A stretch of DNA of 64,000 bases from Bicyclus anynana (GCF_947172395.1 NC_069108.1:411501-475500), one strand, 5' to 3'; positions 1 through 11,530 are shown, counted from the first letter of the stretch. Notes: generated by a model not told the origin, from the sequence alone. Numbers and translations: made by a program.

Positions 1-96
1 TGACACGGTGCTAATGTGTCAACGCATGTAGCGTCCCACATTAGGGCCCGCCTAGGGCTCATAAAACTTTTGGATAATAGATAAAATGATTTCCAG

Positions 97-2878
97 GGTA
101 TTCTTTTCCGAGTTCATCAGACCAGCCTGCCTGCCCGTGCCCGGGAGAGAGATAGAGTCGGAGCGGATCATAGCGGGGTGGGGGGAGACCGGCTTCAGGA
201 CCAGAGCTGAACTACTGCTCACTGTAAGTCTACAACTTTCTTTCACAACTAGGCGACGCCTTGTGGTTTCCTGCGTAGTACCTTTAGGATACGTAGATAG
301 CCCAGTAGATATGACCTCTGCCTCCAATACGGAGGGCGAAATTTCAAATCTGGTTCGGGGAATGCCGCTCCAACTCTTCAGTTGTGTGCATTTTAAGAAA
401 ATAAATATCACGTGTCTCAATCGATGAAGGAAAATATCGTCAGGAAACCTACATACCAGAGAATTTACCTCCTGCCAATCCGCATTGGGCCAGCGTGGAG
501 AACTATTCACCTAACTCCTCTCATTCTGAAAAGACACTCGAAGTCAGCAGTGAGCCGAATATGGGTTGATCACAACAATATGGAATTTGGCATGGAGGTA
601 TTTTATAGATGTCTACGTCCAATAGAGACGGATTTTGTGATATGTTTGGATTAAGGAAATTTAAGGATTGGAGAAGTTGCGGATGTCCTCTAGTAATTAA
701 TAATATCATCATCATCATCATCGGCATCATCATCATCATCAGAGCTGTGTGTTTGTGTTGCAGGCCGAGTTGCTGGAGGACAGTGAACTCTGCGCTGGCA
801 AGTTCGAAGGGAAGAATTTCGAGTGGAACCCTCGCTCCATGATCTGCGCCGTGGGGAAGAAGGCGATTACCAAGCCGCACCATGCGGACTCCTGCAAGGT
901 GATCACTGACCACTATATTATATGCTCCCGACCGAATTATCCGACCACGGCGGCTATTCTCACGTTGTTAATATCAACGTGAGAATAGCCGCCGTGGTCG
1001 GATAATTATATATCCATATATACGCCATATACGCATATAGTGTGTGCAAGTACAGGTGCACTCTCTTTTCTCTCACTCTCATAGTCCGATGGGATGGCAG
1101 ACCGACACGGCCGGTGAGAGATCAGGCTCAGGACCGACGGCTTTTGCTTTTCGAGGCAACCAACACCGTTAATGTCCTCCAGGCTACTATTAAGATTTCT
1201 CTTGTAAGAAACGTCCCAATAACGTTTTTTTTGTTGGCTTCACCATGAATACGAACCCTGAATCTCACAGTCCGTAGCTGAATCAGCTAACCACAGGATT
1301 AATGAGGCAGTTACTGCCACTATATATCATAATTATTATCATCATCACCAGCCAATGAACGTCTAGAACTAGGCGTTAGTCTTGTGTATGGACTTCCAAC
1401 ACCACGGTCTCAAACCTCAAGCGTCCAGCGCTCCCTTAAATCAGCTTGATGTCATCAATCCGCATAGTTATCCAACACGCAACAAAACGTAAAGAAGCTC
1501 TGAACAAACTCTTTCTATTCCAGATTTCGTCTATTAACGTCACCTCTGGTTTGGGTCACATAACCCATATACGTTTACCTTTCAACTTGTTCGGTCCAGT
1601 TGATTCGGAGAAAATTGACTGTAACGTACACACAAGTGATAATTTTTTATTTCGGCGTATGGAATCCTAAAAAATTATGTTGTTTAACCCACCGAATTTT
1701 TTTCATCGTGAGGAAACCTGCATACCTGAGAATTTTCTAAATCCTACTAATATTATAAACGCGAAAGTTTGTTTGGATGTATGTTTGGATGTTTGTTACT
1801 CTATAACGCCGCTACTACTGAAGCGATTTAGCTGAAATTTGGAATGGAAATAGATTTTACTCTGGATTAACACATAGGCTACTTTTTATTCCGAAAAAAT
1901 CCATGGTTTCCCGAGATTTGCGAAAACTGATGATTTTGATGATATGAATGTTTGTTACTCTTTCACGCCTCGACTACTGAACCGAATTAGCTGAAATTTG
2001 GTGTTAAGATATATTATAGCCTGGATTATCACATAGACTACTTTTTATCCCGGAAAATCCATGGTTTCCGAGGGATTTGCGAAAAATAAAATTCCACGCG
2101 GACAAAGTCGCGGGCGTCCGCTAGTTCTCAATATGTGTGAAATCTGCCGTACAACGTAGTGGACTATTAACCTAACCCCTCTCAATCTGAAAGGAGACTC
2201 ATGCTCAACAATGAGCCGAATATGTGTTGTTAAGGATGATGATGAACCCTAAAAACGGTATAACGGTAAATGACTACTTGAATGATAAATAAAACAAAAA
2301 ATGAAATCGGTCTCCTACCACTCACCCGACAAAAGGCTACGCCCAAACTGGGTATCCATAACTTGCATTATGTAATAAAATGTAACTTGCATAATTATTA
2401 TTATATTGTATAACTAGCGGACGCCCGCGACTTCGTCCGCGTGACTCTTTCAACTACCTCTATCCTACCCCTACCCTACCCCTACCCTACGTTGAAATTT
2501 TTCCTGAATTTTCTTTGCTATAAACCTCACGGAGCCCGAGACCTTTCCAACGAATGCAAAACCGTGGAAATCGGTTCGTGCGTTCTGGAGTTATAGCGTC
2601 AGGAAGGAAAACCCGACTTTTTTTATAAAGTAGAAAAGAAGAAAGATGTAATGTGTGGTATTGCTTGATTATTAAATAAATAAATAAACTTTTATTCTCA
2701 GGGTGACAGCGGCGGACCACTCATGGCTCTGATGAAGAGCATAAAGTGCAGCTACTCCGTGGAGGGGGTCGTGTCCCGGGGCCCGCGGAGCTGTGGCCAG
2801 GGGCACCCCGGGATATACACCCGCGTGTCGCACTACCTGCCCTGGATACTGGAGAATGTGTGGCCAAACAAGCACTAG
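97..2878 (+). CDS. trypsin-like serine protease (S1A), last three exons, 5' part outside window
   Basis: Secreted endopeptidase, C-terminal part only. Exons 97-223, 764-898 and 2702-2878 are each bounded by AG and GT. Base 97 completes a split codon; the next two junctions are phase 0. In order the exons read RPACLP, AGWG, SELCAG, a Cys in SMICA, then DSCK joined to GDSGGP with the nucleophile Ser, and end GIYTRVSHYLPWILENVW and PNKH before TAG at 2876-2878. The Asp six residues before the Ser (position 189) predicts cleavage after Arg/Lys. His and Asp of the triad must lie upstream of the window. Odd: position 215 is Arg (SRG, codon CGG) where S1A enzymes almost always have Trp. Exon phases match the last three exons of the clip protease at 44854-61652, so the two are probably paralogues; whether this one has a clip domain cannot be seen. 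An M1 element begins about 90 bp after the stop and no AATAAA lies between them. Confidence 0.9.
296..571 (+). mobile_element. SINE S1 copy in protease intron
   Basis: Near full-length S1: tRNA-like head (AGCCCAGTAGATATGACC then a degenerate B box), a body with the shared CAGTTGTGTGCATTTTAAGA stretch, and the 3' end GAGCCGAATATGGGTTGAT. Same-strand with the host gene. S1 recurs at least fifteen times in the window on both strands, which is what identifies it as a dispersed family. Confidence 0.8.
700..742. repeat. (CAT)n microsatellite
   Basis: Imperfect CAT/ATC trinucleotide run interrupted by one CGG, ending about 20 bp before the acceptor of the exon that starts at 764. Confidence 0.85.
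935..1007. repeat. perfect 33-bp inverted repeat, 7-nt loop
   Basis: Arms 935-967 and 975-1007 are exact reverse complements with loop TTAATAT, starting 36 bp after the donor at 898. A transcript would form a 33-bp hairpin. It could be a young foldback MITE or a hairpin RNA source; there is no second copy in the window. Confidence 0.9.
1703..2240 (+). mobile_element. SINE S1 3' half split by a Helitron-like insertion
   Basis: The S1 body is present at 1703-1741 (ATCGTGAGGAAACCTGCATA) and resumes at 2126 (TGTGTGAAATCTGCC) through GAGCCGAATATG and a GATGATGATGA tail. The gap is filled by the H1 element at 1742-2125, so the Helitron is younger than this SINE. Confidence 0.75.
1742..2125 (+). 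mobile_element. Helitron-like H1 element
   Basis: Starts TCCTACTAATATTATAAACG and ends at a GCGGAC...GTCCGC hairpin followed by CTAG|T. Non-autonomous: it carries only two related non-coding halves, each with a CTACTGAA...TTAGCTGAAATTTGG block, and no Rep/Hel coding sequence. Confidence 0.75.
2414..2640 (-). mobile_element. Helitron-like H1 fragment with short CCTACCC array
   Basis: Reverse-strand 3' end (CTAGCGGACGCCCGCGACTT) followed by a few CTACCC-type units at 2458-2490 and a degenerate body. It ends about 60 bp upstream of the exon at 2702. Confidence 0.65.
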
Positions 2879-2969
2879 ACGCTGCACCATATGTTTCACT
2901 GAGGTGGCCAACTTTCTGAAAATTGAATGCGGGACTTTTTGTGGGGGGGCGGTTAAAGTTTACCAAAAT

Positions 2970-3471
2970 AGGGATGATGACAGTTTTTTTAATTGTATAT
3001 AAATTAAGAGTATGCCAACAGTAAAGCATTTTTGTAAAAGAAACAGGGTAGGTATCTGCGATCATTACTTTCGGAGCTACAGGGATTTAAAGGGTCAGAT
3101 TTGCGGCGCTGCCGCGGGTCCCTGAAAAACGCCCCATACAAAATGGCAGGAACTAATGACGTCGTAGGTACATAATGATCATTAGATATGGGTGTTCAAA
3201 CAAAATTACTAATATCTTTGTTATTTGTACGTTTATGTTTATAGTTCATATTAAAAAATGTCACATTTAATATAAGGAAGCTAAAACTGTATAAATTTTC
3301 ATCTAATTACGATAAAAGATTTTTAATAGATTTGAAATTTTATAATCTCATTTATTTTGTAAATATCCAGTCAATCATTGCTTTTTTATGTATAAATTAG
3401 TTAACAATGACCCGAATATTTAACCGAAGGTATCATAAAAATCAATATATTGAAACCTAGTCATCATCCCC
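2970..3471 (+). mobile_element. MITE M1, full-length copy
   Basis: Bounded by GGGATGATGAC and its reverse complement GTCATCATCCC; about 500 bp, with the internal landmark CGGAGCTACAGGGATTTAAA. A second full copy lies at 35421-35893 and three reverse-strand partial copies at 42885-43100, 43850-44040 and 54135-54303. No coding capacity. Confidence 0.75.
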
Positions 3472-3734
3472 ATTAATCGCGCGCTTCTCTCGCTCTTACG
3501 CCTCATGTGTTCTGTAGAGAGAAAGAGAGAACGAAATCACGTGTTACGCTTGCCGCGTGTCGCTATTGTTCGTGTGGGTGTTGTGTATGTGTGTGTCGTG
3601 TGGTAGAAAATGCGGGACATGCGGGACGCATCCAACGTTTTGCGGGACTATTTTACTAATTATTTCGGGACGGTCCCGCAGAATACGGAACAGTTGGTCG
3701 CCTTATGTTTCACCCTTTTATTACCATCATCGTG

Positions 3735-4007
3735 ACGTGATAGCCCAGTAGGTGTGGCCTCTACCTTCGATTTGGAGGGTGTAGGTTCGAATCCTGGGCA
3801 TGCATCTCTGACTTTTCAGTTGTGTGCATTTTAAGAAATTACTTAACTCGTGTCTCAAAGGGTGAAGGAAAAAGCATCGTGAGAAAACTTGTGTGAAGTC
3901 TGCCAATCCGCATTTGGCCAGCGTGGTGGACTAAGGTCTAACCTCTCATTTTGAGATGAGACTCGTGCTCAATAGTGAGCTGAATATGGATTGATGATGA
4001 TGATGAC
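3735..4007 (+). mobile_element. SINE S1 copy
   Basis: Nearly complete S1 with head GATAGCCCAGTAGGTGTGGC, a B-box-like GGTTCGAATCC and a (GAT)n tail; slightly deleted in the middle. Confidence 0.8.
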
Positions 4008-4121
4008 TAACACCATCTTCATTATCAACCTATGTAACGGCTTATTAAAGCGCATTGATCCTTATAGGAGACGGGATATGAAGCTTAACCCACCACGCTC
4101 CAATGCAGGCTTATCGTTTAA

Positions 4122-4400
4122 CTAGCGGACGCCCGCGACTTCGTCCGCCCTCAGACCTCTTTAATCCAGCCCTTACAGTAGTATCGCTGTAAAAATGGAG
4201 TAACTTCTCCCGTTTTCCCAACATTTCCCTTCACTGCTCTGTTCCTATTGATCGTAGCGTGATGAAAAGTATATAACCTGCCTCTGCCTTTGAAATATAG
4301 ATATCTGTAAGGGTAAAGGCCTCCTCCAGCGGATTCCACTCCTCCCTGTCCCGTCCCACCTTCATCCACTTCTTCCCTGCTATTTGGACAATGTCATCAG
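4122..4400 (-). mobile_element. Helitron-like H1 fragment
   Basis: Reverse-strand end CTAGCGGACGCCCGCGACTT followed by the variant body CGCTGTAAAAATGGAGTAAC, shared with 13745-14060, 31646-32014 and 44258-44827. The far end is not clear. Confidence 0.6.
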
Positions 4401-7100
4401 TCCATGGGTTTCAGGTCTGCCAACTACCTTTTCCCTGGTAGATCTAGCCATTTAGTGATACTATGTATCCATCTGTTGCCACTTTAGTTTTAAAGGCGCG
4501 CAGCGCGTCGGTTCGATATGGATAAAATTCGAAGCGCAAGCGAGACGCCGAAATATGACTTTCACGTGAGTGAAAAGCACGGAGCGATTGACAAATTTTA
4601 TGACGTGAGCGCCAAAACCATTTTTACCTAATTGCAAGTAAATTAAACAACATAACGAAAAACAAAATGGCCATGTTCAAGATATATACCTAATTTTCTA
4701 TACAAAACAAAAATTTAAGAAATAAGTTTGCTTTTCCTGAGATTGAAAGCAAAATATGTATTTTTCAAAAAAATAAACTATCGAGAGTTTTACAAATTGT
4801 GTATTTTATATAGTCATAACGAAGCTAACACTTTGAAATATCATTTACCCAAATATCAGGCTTCTAACTTTTCCAGAATCTGAGATCCAGAACCATTTGT
4901 AACCACCAAATTACATATAGCACACTCTTAAAGCACGTAGAACATGCTTTAGGCGTCTGTAATTTTGGTTTTTTCTCTGATTTTTTCATGTCTAAGTTTA
5001 AAGATTATTTTCAATTTCAGTATACTACTCCATTGCTCTCTGACGTGACCTTACATTACATTTGGTTTTGTCATCAAAAATCCATGTTTCACATGCGTAT
5101 GTTAGGCATGGCATGATATGTGCCCATTACAATAATGTGCTCATGTACTTGGGAATCAATTTGTTGTATTTTAAAGCTTTTTTAACTCGAAAACTACTCG
5201 TGCGAACTCTTGTTGTCTTGAAAACTCTCGTGCGAATGAGGACTAGAGATTTTTTTATATTTATTTTCTGTAGGTATTAGGAAAATAATAAACGTATAAT
5301 TCCGAAGTCGTCTTTTAATCTTCCCTTGAATTGCACATTATAATATCTTACATACTAACATACCTCCCACACTAAGGGAGTGTAATTTATATTTATTATA
5401 ATAATATAAACAAAAACTAATCAAAACTCACTAACATTTATTACGTATTCATTTTTAACCACTAAAAGAAACTAAATGACTAAACAATAAACGTGTCATT
5501 TATCATTACCAAGTGGTATGTTATTTTTGTCTATAATGCACGCCATTGACGATCAATTATTCTCACGTTTCTGCAGCACCCACGACTATAACTGATCGTG
5601 CATTGGTCGCTGCCGTTAGCGCTGCAGATACGTGAGAATGGTCAAGGACCAATGGTCAAAAGACCGTCAATGGTTGACTTAATAAGATAATATACAGCAT
5701 CCGGAGAGTCCTTGCTGGCATGCTGTGTATAAAACAAATTGTCAATAAAAAATATGTTTAATTAAAGTTTAAAGATTATTTTATTTGATTAAATTTATTC
5801 TGCCATTCTCAGCGAAAAACTAACAACGTCAGTTAGATCCGATGGAAAATGCTAGCACGTTTTTTGCCGCTACGTTTTCCAGACATTTTATTGGTCTTTG
5901 TAGTAACTAAAATTTCTGATTTTAGCTGAGTAAATAAAAAATATAGTTGTGAGTATGAAAGCATAGTAAATAATAAAGAATACAAAAAAGTCTGAGCTTA
6001 TTCGAATCACACTTTTCTCTATTGCAATTACAAACTTTTTGAGTATCTTCAAACTCACTTTACTTTCGTCGGCTTTTTGAGAATATCAAAATAAATCAAT
6101 CATTATTAGATGTTTCTGTTTTTTAATGCGTTATTTATTTTTAAATTAACGATTCAAAACTAATTTACTGATTCTTCATTAAAATAATTATAATAACAAT
6201 ATGTTTTGATTATCGAATTGCTATTAAAACAATAACCTAGCTTATAATTAAAAAAATATATACAATTTTCAATATATAATTGTCACCTCCTAGGTATTTA
6301 AATTATTATCAAATTCCATTAAATATTAATAAAAATTCATAATCAGCGTATAATTTTCCATAATAATTATGAATAACATTAGTTTTAACCTATAAAAATA
6401 TTTTTTTCATTAATTAGACAAAAAAGCAGAAAAATCTATTTAATTTACTAAATAATCTGTAATTATAATTTATAACAAATATATATTTTTTGAATGACCT
6501 GTGTGCATGTAAACAATTTTACAGAAAAATAATAATAAATGGATTTGAAATTTATGTTTTTGAGATCAATTGGTCAATGTGTTAAAAATAAAATTCTAAG
6601 CGGCTGTTGTCTTCACGAAATCAATTTGCAACATTTGTCATAAATTTAAGGTTAATATTAGATTTTTTTTAATTTTTTCAAGTGTTTCAATATTCAAAAT
6701 CAATATTATGGTATGTTTTCTTGGTATAGATAAAGATTTATATTATTTATCTAAGATTTTAACCAGAAATTCTTATATTGCGCCAGTTTATTGTTAATTG
6801 TAATAATTTCAAAAGATCAACTGTTGAGTAAGAAACTCAGTAATTTCTTAAAAAACCGGCAGTAAAATCTTTACAAAACAATCAAATCTAACGTTTCAAA
6901 ACGCCTAGATTGGCTTATGTACCTATATGTCTATCCAGCATCCGGTATTAGAGACAAAATAAATCATATATAATGTTCACAGTGTCACATTGCAAATAAG
7001 TTGCCTACATATATTGCGGCAAAACACATTTTTGTGTTCAACTTCATACCCGCACAGTCCTTCCCCCGTCGCCCGCATATCATGGGAGTGTCACTAACGA
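4401..7100. other. AT-rich intergenic DNA, no gene seen
   Basis: Very AT-rich with short open frames only and no splice-bounded coding block. The one structured item is an inverted repeat at about 5559-5636, with arms TCTCACGT..CTGCAGC and GCTGCAGATACGTGAGA flanked by GACGATCAAT and GACCGTCAATGG, probably a small foldback. Confidence 0.6.
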
Positions 7101-7215
7101 ACTTGCTAAGCTACTTGACTAGTGATTTTCAACAAAGCGGTGCAGGCAGATTGAGTCTTAAGTCAAAAATATAAAATTGAAGATGCGGAACCGATTTTGA
7201 CGAGACTTTGGAACA

Positions 7216-7737
7216 TCGATTCCCAAAGTGGTCTAGGTGGACCCCCAGGGATCTACGGAAGACTCGGCGGGGGTCTACGTTGACGTAGAATAAAAATGGG
7301 GGTTCACGATTCGAAAGCGGGAATTTGGATTTAATTTGTATCATTAAATACCGCGTGGTCATATGGCTGGGAGCCGGTAAATGTTAATTTATTATAACAC
7401 AATGATATTACAATAATATAATGGAATGAATGAAATAATAAAAAGGAATGGAATATTGAAATATGAACTATTTTGTTAAAAGTCACGACAAGATGGAGCA
7501 TAAAAACAAATAGTTTTTAAATTCATTTCATTCAAGATCGGTCAAAAGACCCCCGTCCGTCTTTCTAATATTAACAAATCAATGCTCACTATTTTTTTAA
7601 TTCGTGGTGGCTGTTGATTCAGTTGCAACAAAAATTCACTTTTATTGTCGAGTTTTGAATAGAAATTTAGCAGGGGGTCCGCCAGAACCAGTTACATTTG
7701 AAAGTGATCTATGAAAAAAAAATTGTGGACCTCTGCC
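7216..7737. mobile_element. hAT-like non-autonomous element (tentative)
   Basis: The left side has GATTCCCAAAGTGG followed by GGACCCCCAGGGATCTACGG; the right side has GGGGGTCCGCCAG and ends near GTGGACCTCTG. This terminal style is typical of hAT elements, but the ends are too diverged to show a clean target duplication. Confidence 0.35.
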
Positions 7738-7738
7738 T

Positions 7739-7765
7739 CTCCTCCTCTCCTCTCCTCTCCTCTTT
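7739..7765. repeat. (CTCCT)n microsatellite
   Basis: Short run of CTCCT/CTCT units immediately before the LINE fragment. Confidence 0.8.
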
Positions 7766-7799
7766 AGATAGAGGAGGTTATTAGATAACGTAGAGACTA

Positions 7800-8054
7800 T
7801 TCCAAGTTACCAGAGGATTTTGAGTTACTTTGGCCACACAGCCCGTCGCCTTCCCGATAACCTGGGTAAGCTAATGGTGGGCAACGTGGAGGGGAAACGA
7901 CCACGCGGCCGATCACCTACCCGCTTGACCAGGTTAAGTCACTCACTCCTCCCTGTAACAACAGCCATTAGAAAAGCTGAGGACCGGACTGTGTGGAGGA
8001 GAATTGTAAACAATGCATCGAAGGGACTACTGCGATGAAGAAGAAGACAATGCA
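7800..8054 (+). pseudogene. LINE reverse-transcriptase C-terminal fragment
   Basis: An open frame from 7820 to 8038 encodes YFGHTARRLPDNLGKLMVGN, then EGKRPRGRSPTR and WRRIVNNASKGLLR. The FGH...GKRPRGRSPTR pattern is the usual last part of insect RTE/Jockey-class LINE proteins. It ends in a GAAGAAGA tail, so this is the 3' end of a 5'-truncated insertion; a frameshift is likely where the usual WTDQ-type motif is lost. Confidence 0.7.
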
Positions 8055-8211
8055 CGGTTCCCACAAGATTTATATACAAAAAAATCACGCAAACAAATTC
8101 GCGAGCGTTCACTAGTCTACAATATAAATCTTTATCTTTAAGTAACTGATATTTAATATCAGTTATACTGATCAGAAATGGTCTAGAACGGGTTTTTTTA
8201 ATTCGACAGTG

Positions 8212-11200
8212 TTACTTCCGGAAGGCTTCTCTTTGCTTCCTTCTAGCGATGTCCGCGCTCGCTTCTTGTATCGCTTCCCACAGCTTCGCTTCGGAGAGAA
8301 TTTGCCGGGAGAGGTCCTCGATCGCGTTGTCACTTTCCATCAGGGGTGCGAACCCGTCTTCGTCGACGTACTGGGAAATGTCAAAAGGAAACGATAATTG
8401 AATAGAATACCAAGGCGCTACTTTGCTTATTATCTTAACTTTTGATATCTATCTATCATCACTATCTATCCATATTCGGCTCACTAATGAGCTCGAGTCT
8501 CCTGAGTTGGCATATTCTCATATTCGGGGTTACGCCACCACGCTGGCCCAATGCGGATTGGCAGACTTCACACACGCAGAGAATTAAGAGAATTCTCAGG
8601 TATGCAGGTTTCCTTGCGTTTTTTCTTTCACCGTTTGAGACACGTGATATTTAATTAGTTAAAATGCACACAACTGAAAAGTCGGAGGTGCGTGCCCCGG
8701 ACCGTATTTGAACCCACACCCTCCGGAATCGGAAGCAGGGGTCCACTGAGCGGTCACAGCTCAATCTATCTTAAATCAATCTCAAATCTATACTTATAAT
8801 AAAACTGTAACAGGTCAAATTCTGTAAATTTTGAAATTTTTAAATTTTTTTTGGAGGGGATTGTATTTGTATAGTATGTATTGATACTGAAGCCAAAATA
8901 TATATTTTAATTTTTTACCTGTCTGTCTGTCTTTTAATCGACCCGGCATCACGCTGAAACTACTGAATGAATTCAAATGAAACTCGGCACGATTTGAGAC
9001 CATAATTTATACGAAGAAGGTTATGGGACACTTTTTGTCGTGAAAATGCAATCAGAAGGACGTAAAATAGGGGTTGAAAGTTTACTTCGATTTCCTCACG
9101 GACAAAGTTACAAGCGTCCGCTAGTAGAGATTATAAGTAAACAACCCACCTGTCTCTGCCGCACCAGCTCTGGAATTGGCCTGGTGGGTGAAGATCGCTT
9201 CCTGCCACATCCTGGAATGTATGATTTTTATTTATTTATTTGGTGACAACAAGTGACTGTTACAATCTTCACATAATTGCAATCTAAAAAAAATCAACCA
9301 ACTTTGAACACATAAAATGTGCCGACTAAACTAAAAAGCGATAAATAATATCATATTATGTTCCTGCTGCTTTGCTGTTGATTACCTGCTGAGCAATTTG
9401 AGGGCGGTGCTAACCCAATGATGTATTAATTCAAGCCATGTAGTGATGACATAAAGATTTAGGTTTTTCAGACAGTGTTCTTTTATAAACAGCTTAAATT
9501 AACACGACACCGCCTTTTGAAGTTGGTTAATATTTTTTTAATTTTTAGTGTAGTCTTATTAGATATTAGATCTAGGCAAGAAATATTTTGCCAGTCTAAA
9601 TGTATGCTTATATACAATTTATGTTATTGAGGCTTGAACCACTTCAATTCATTGACTACTTGTAATGGTAGTGGTCGTTAGTAATCAGAAGCTGGAAGGA
9701 TGCAAGGAGTTTTGACCATAAATGAGCACTTTGTCGCACCTGTGAACGCGTTGCAAAATGGTCTTTTCTTCGGTGTCCCGATGATGTCATCGTTCATCCG
9801 TTGGTCATAGCCTCGTAACTGAAAACAGAAAAGAAAAGTTCTTTATAAGGGCATAGTAAAACGGTCAATATGTAACTGACAGTCATGTTTTTTAACCTAC
9901 TTCAAAAAAAGGAGAAGGTTCTCAATTTTTGATTGAAATTTTTGGTTTTTATTTTGTTCTAAAGAATGAATATTATCAGTCTCATATGATTTTCACGAAA
10001 ATCGGTCCAGTAATTTAGTTAAAATAAAAATAACTCAAATAAGTGAACGAAATTGCTCATACCGTGGCGTTTGCGGTCATTATGTTAAAAGGACACACTA
10101 AAAACCGAAAATCAAAATCTTATTAAACTACGATATTCAATAGAAAGGACGTATGTACAATTTTTTCTTTTTATTTTATAACCACCGTACCAAAGACACA
10201 TTGCCTGTGGTGGCCATACCTTTGTCATTTTAAAGGTCAAATGACCGTTGATCGTTGAATTATAAGTTTTTTTTTAATTGGCTCATGGTTGTAATATTTT
10301 TATTTTATAAAATAAAAATTGGTTGCCTGTAAAGTCGGTATTCGGGCGAAAGTTTTACGTGACAACGACTTTGAGTGGTAAAATAATTTTAATGTGAATA
10401 TTCATTCGTATAGTAGGAAGAAGGATGAAATAATAGTAACAATTTAAAACATTTATTTATACAAAGAATTATATTTAAAACATTAATTTATACAAAGAAT
10501 CTCGCACTGAATTTCATATTAACAAAATTTTATTCACTCGCTCTCATTGTGAGCGCATAACGTGAGCGGAGCGTAACGCAGTTTCTTGAAGTGTCACCCG
10601 GCAAACCAATTTATAAGACGTTGTCACGTCAAAAACCAACAATCAAACTTATCAATAAAAAAAATGTAACGATAAAGAAATGTCCTTAAAATCAACCTTG
10701 TCGGTCGGTCTGGAAGCATACCTATATGACGCAACGAAGTCGGATGAATAATTAATTAATGAATGAACGAATGAATAATTAATTAATTATTAGTTTAGTT
10801 ACGGAATCAAAAGGTCTAGATTATACTGATTTGAAATTATCTATCTTTTCTTTCCATCAAGAAAGATTGCGGTCAAGATGAAGCTATTTACTACTAGCAG
10901 ATCCACACATTTTCACTTGCGTAGTTCCCAAAATAGCCTATATTATTCCTTGATAACATTATTCTTTTAAATAGGTCAAGTAGTTTTTGAGTTAAATCGT
11001 AACAATCAAATCTCACCTCTTAGTTTAGATTAATAAAAGGTTTAATGTTCCCCGCACCAGAGGGCACCTACCAAGACCAACTTCACTTGCTAAAGCTAAT
11101 TAAATAATTAAAGAGACACGTATTATCACACTTAATGGTTTAATTGAACTGAATTACAGGTAAAACATAACATTAAGGAATAAGGTTCTCGACAAAACAA

Positions 11201-11495
11201 AGCGATCTAACTTCTATCGCGCTATTTAGAGCGCCATCTAGTTTTAATTGCGTCAAAGTTTATCTCAAACTAATATGATCTTCCAAACAACAAACTGAAG
11301 CGAGTTTTAATTATAGATGACGCCATCTAGTTTCGATTTACTTTACGAACTTTATCCTCTGCAAACTTTTATAATTATGCATTTTAATACTGATTTAAAC
11401 ATTTAAAGACTTTAACTAACCGAAGCCGAGTAGCAGAAGTCCATGGTGAGGAGGGCGAGCAGGAGTAGCAACGAGACGCGGCAAGCGGCCGACAT
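8212..11495 (-). CDS. CCAP: crustacean cardioactive peptide (CCAP) prepropeptide, four coding exons
   Basis: Neurohormone precursor, secreted through dense-core vesicles; the amidated nonapeptide acts at ecdysis and on heart and gut muscle. Coding exons on the minus strand: 11495-11421, 9818-9740, 9211-9150, 8370-8212, all with AG/GT borders and compatible phases, giving 124 aa. Residues 1-25 form a Leu-rich signal peptide (RVSLLLLLALL). KKR at 42-44 precedes PFCNAFTGC (45-53), then Gly54 for amidation and RKR (55-57). The Gly before the second Cys (residue 52) is split by intron 2, so the mature peptide is encoded across two exons. Cys47 and Cys53 form the ring. The downstream spacer ends EAFRK before TAA at 8214-8212. 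Length and layout match lepidopteran CCAP precursors. The exon with the ATG has an upstream acceptor (exon edge 11530), so a non-coding first exon is required. Confidence 0.97.
8458..8763 (-). mobile_element. SINE S1 copy in CCAP intron 3
   Basis: Reverse-strand S1 from the ATTCGGCTCACTAATGAGCT end to the tRNA-like head near TGAGCGGTCACAG; same strand as CCAP. Confidence 0.8.
8787..9124 (+). mobile_element. Helitron-like element next to CCAP exon 3
   Basis: Begins TCTATACTTATAATAAAACT and ends AAGCGTCCGCTAG. Its end is only 25 bp from the CCAP exon 3 boundary (donor side). The body contains TCGACCCGGCATCACGCTGA, shared with copies near 22080, 31190 and 48330. Confidence 0.7.
9286..9545. mobile_element. 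degenerate MITE M2 copy in CCAP intron 2
   Basis: Left arm AAACTAAAAAGCGATAAATA with GAGGGCGGTGC; right arm CACCGCC followed by GAAGTTGGTTAAT. The arms are much more decayed than in the 18001-18312 copy. Confidence 0.5.
9893..10090. repeat. dispersed repeat shared with 53215-53365
   Basis: Begins CTACTTCAAAAAAAGGAGAAGG and ends near ACCGTGGCGTTTGCGGTCAT. The second copy keeps GTACTGTGACGCTTTCGTTC. Non-coding; lies in CCAP intron 1. Confidence 0.45.
10441..10501. repeat. two-copy ~30-bp tandem duplication
   Basis: TTTAAAACATTTATTTATAC and TTTAAAACATTAATTTATAC, each followed by AAAGAAT. Confidence 0.7.
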
Positions 11496-11530
11496 GGCGG
11501 GAACTTTGACAGCTGGACAAAATGGCGGAC
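11496..11530 (-). other. CCAP 5'UTR segment with acceptor
   Basis: On the minus strand, TTATATTTCAG ends at 11531 and is followed by 35 bases of untranslated leader up to the ATG at 11495. The polypyrimidine stretch and AG indicate that an upstream leader exon is spliced here. Confidence 0.65.
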
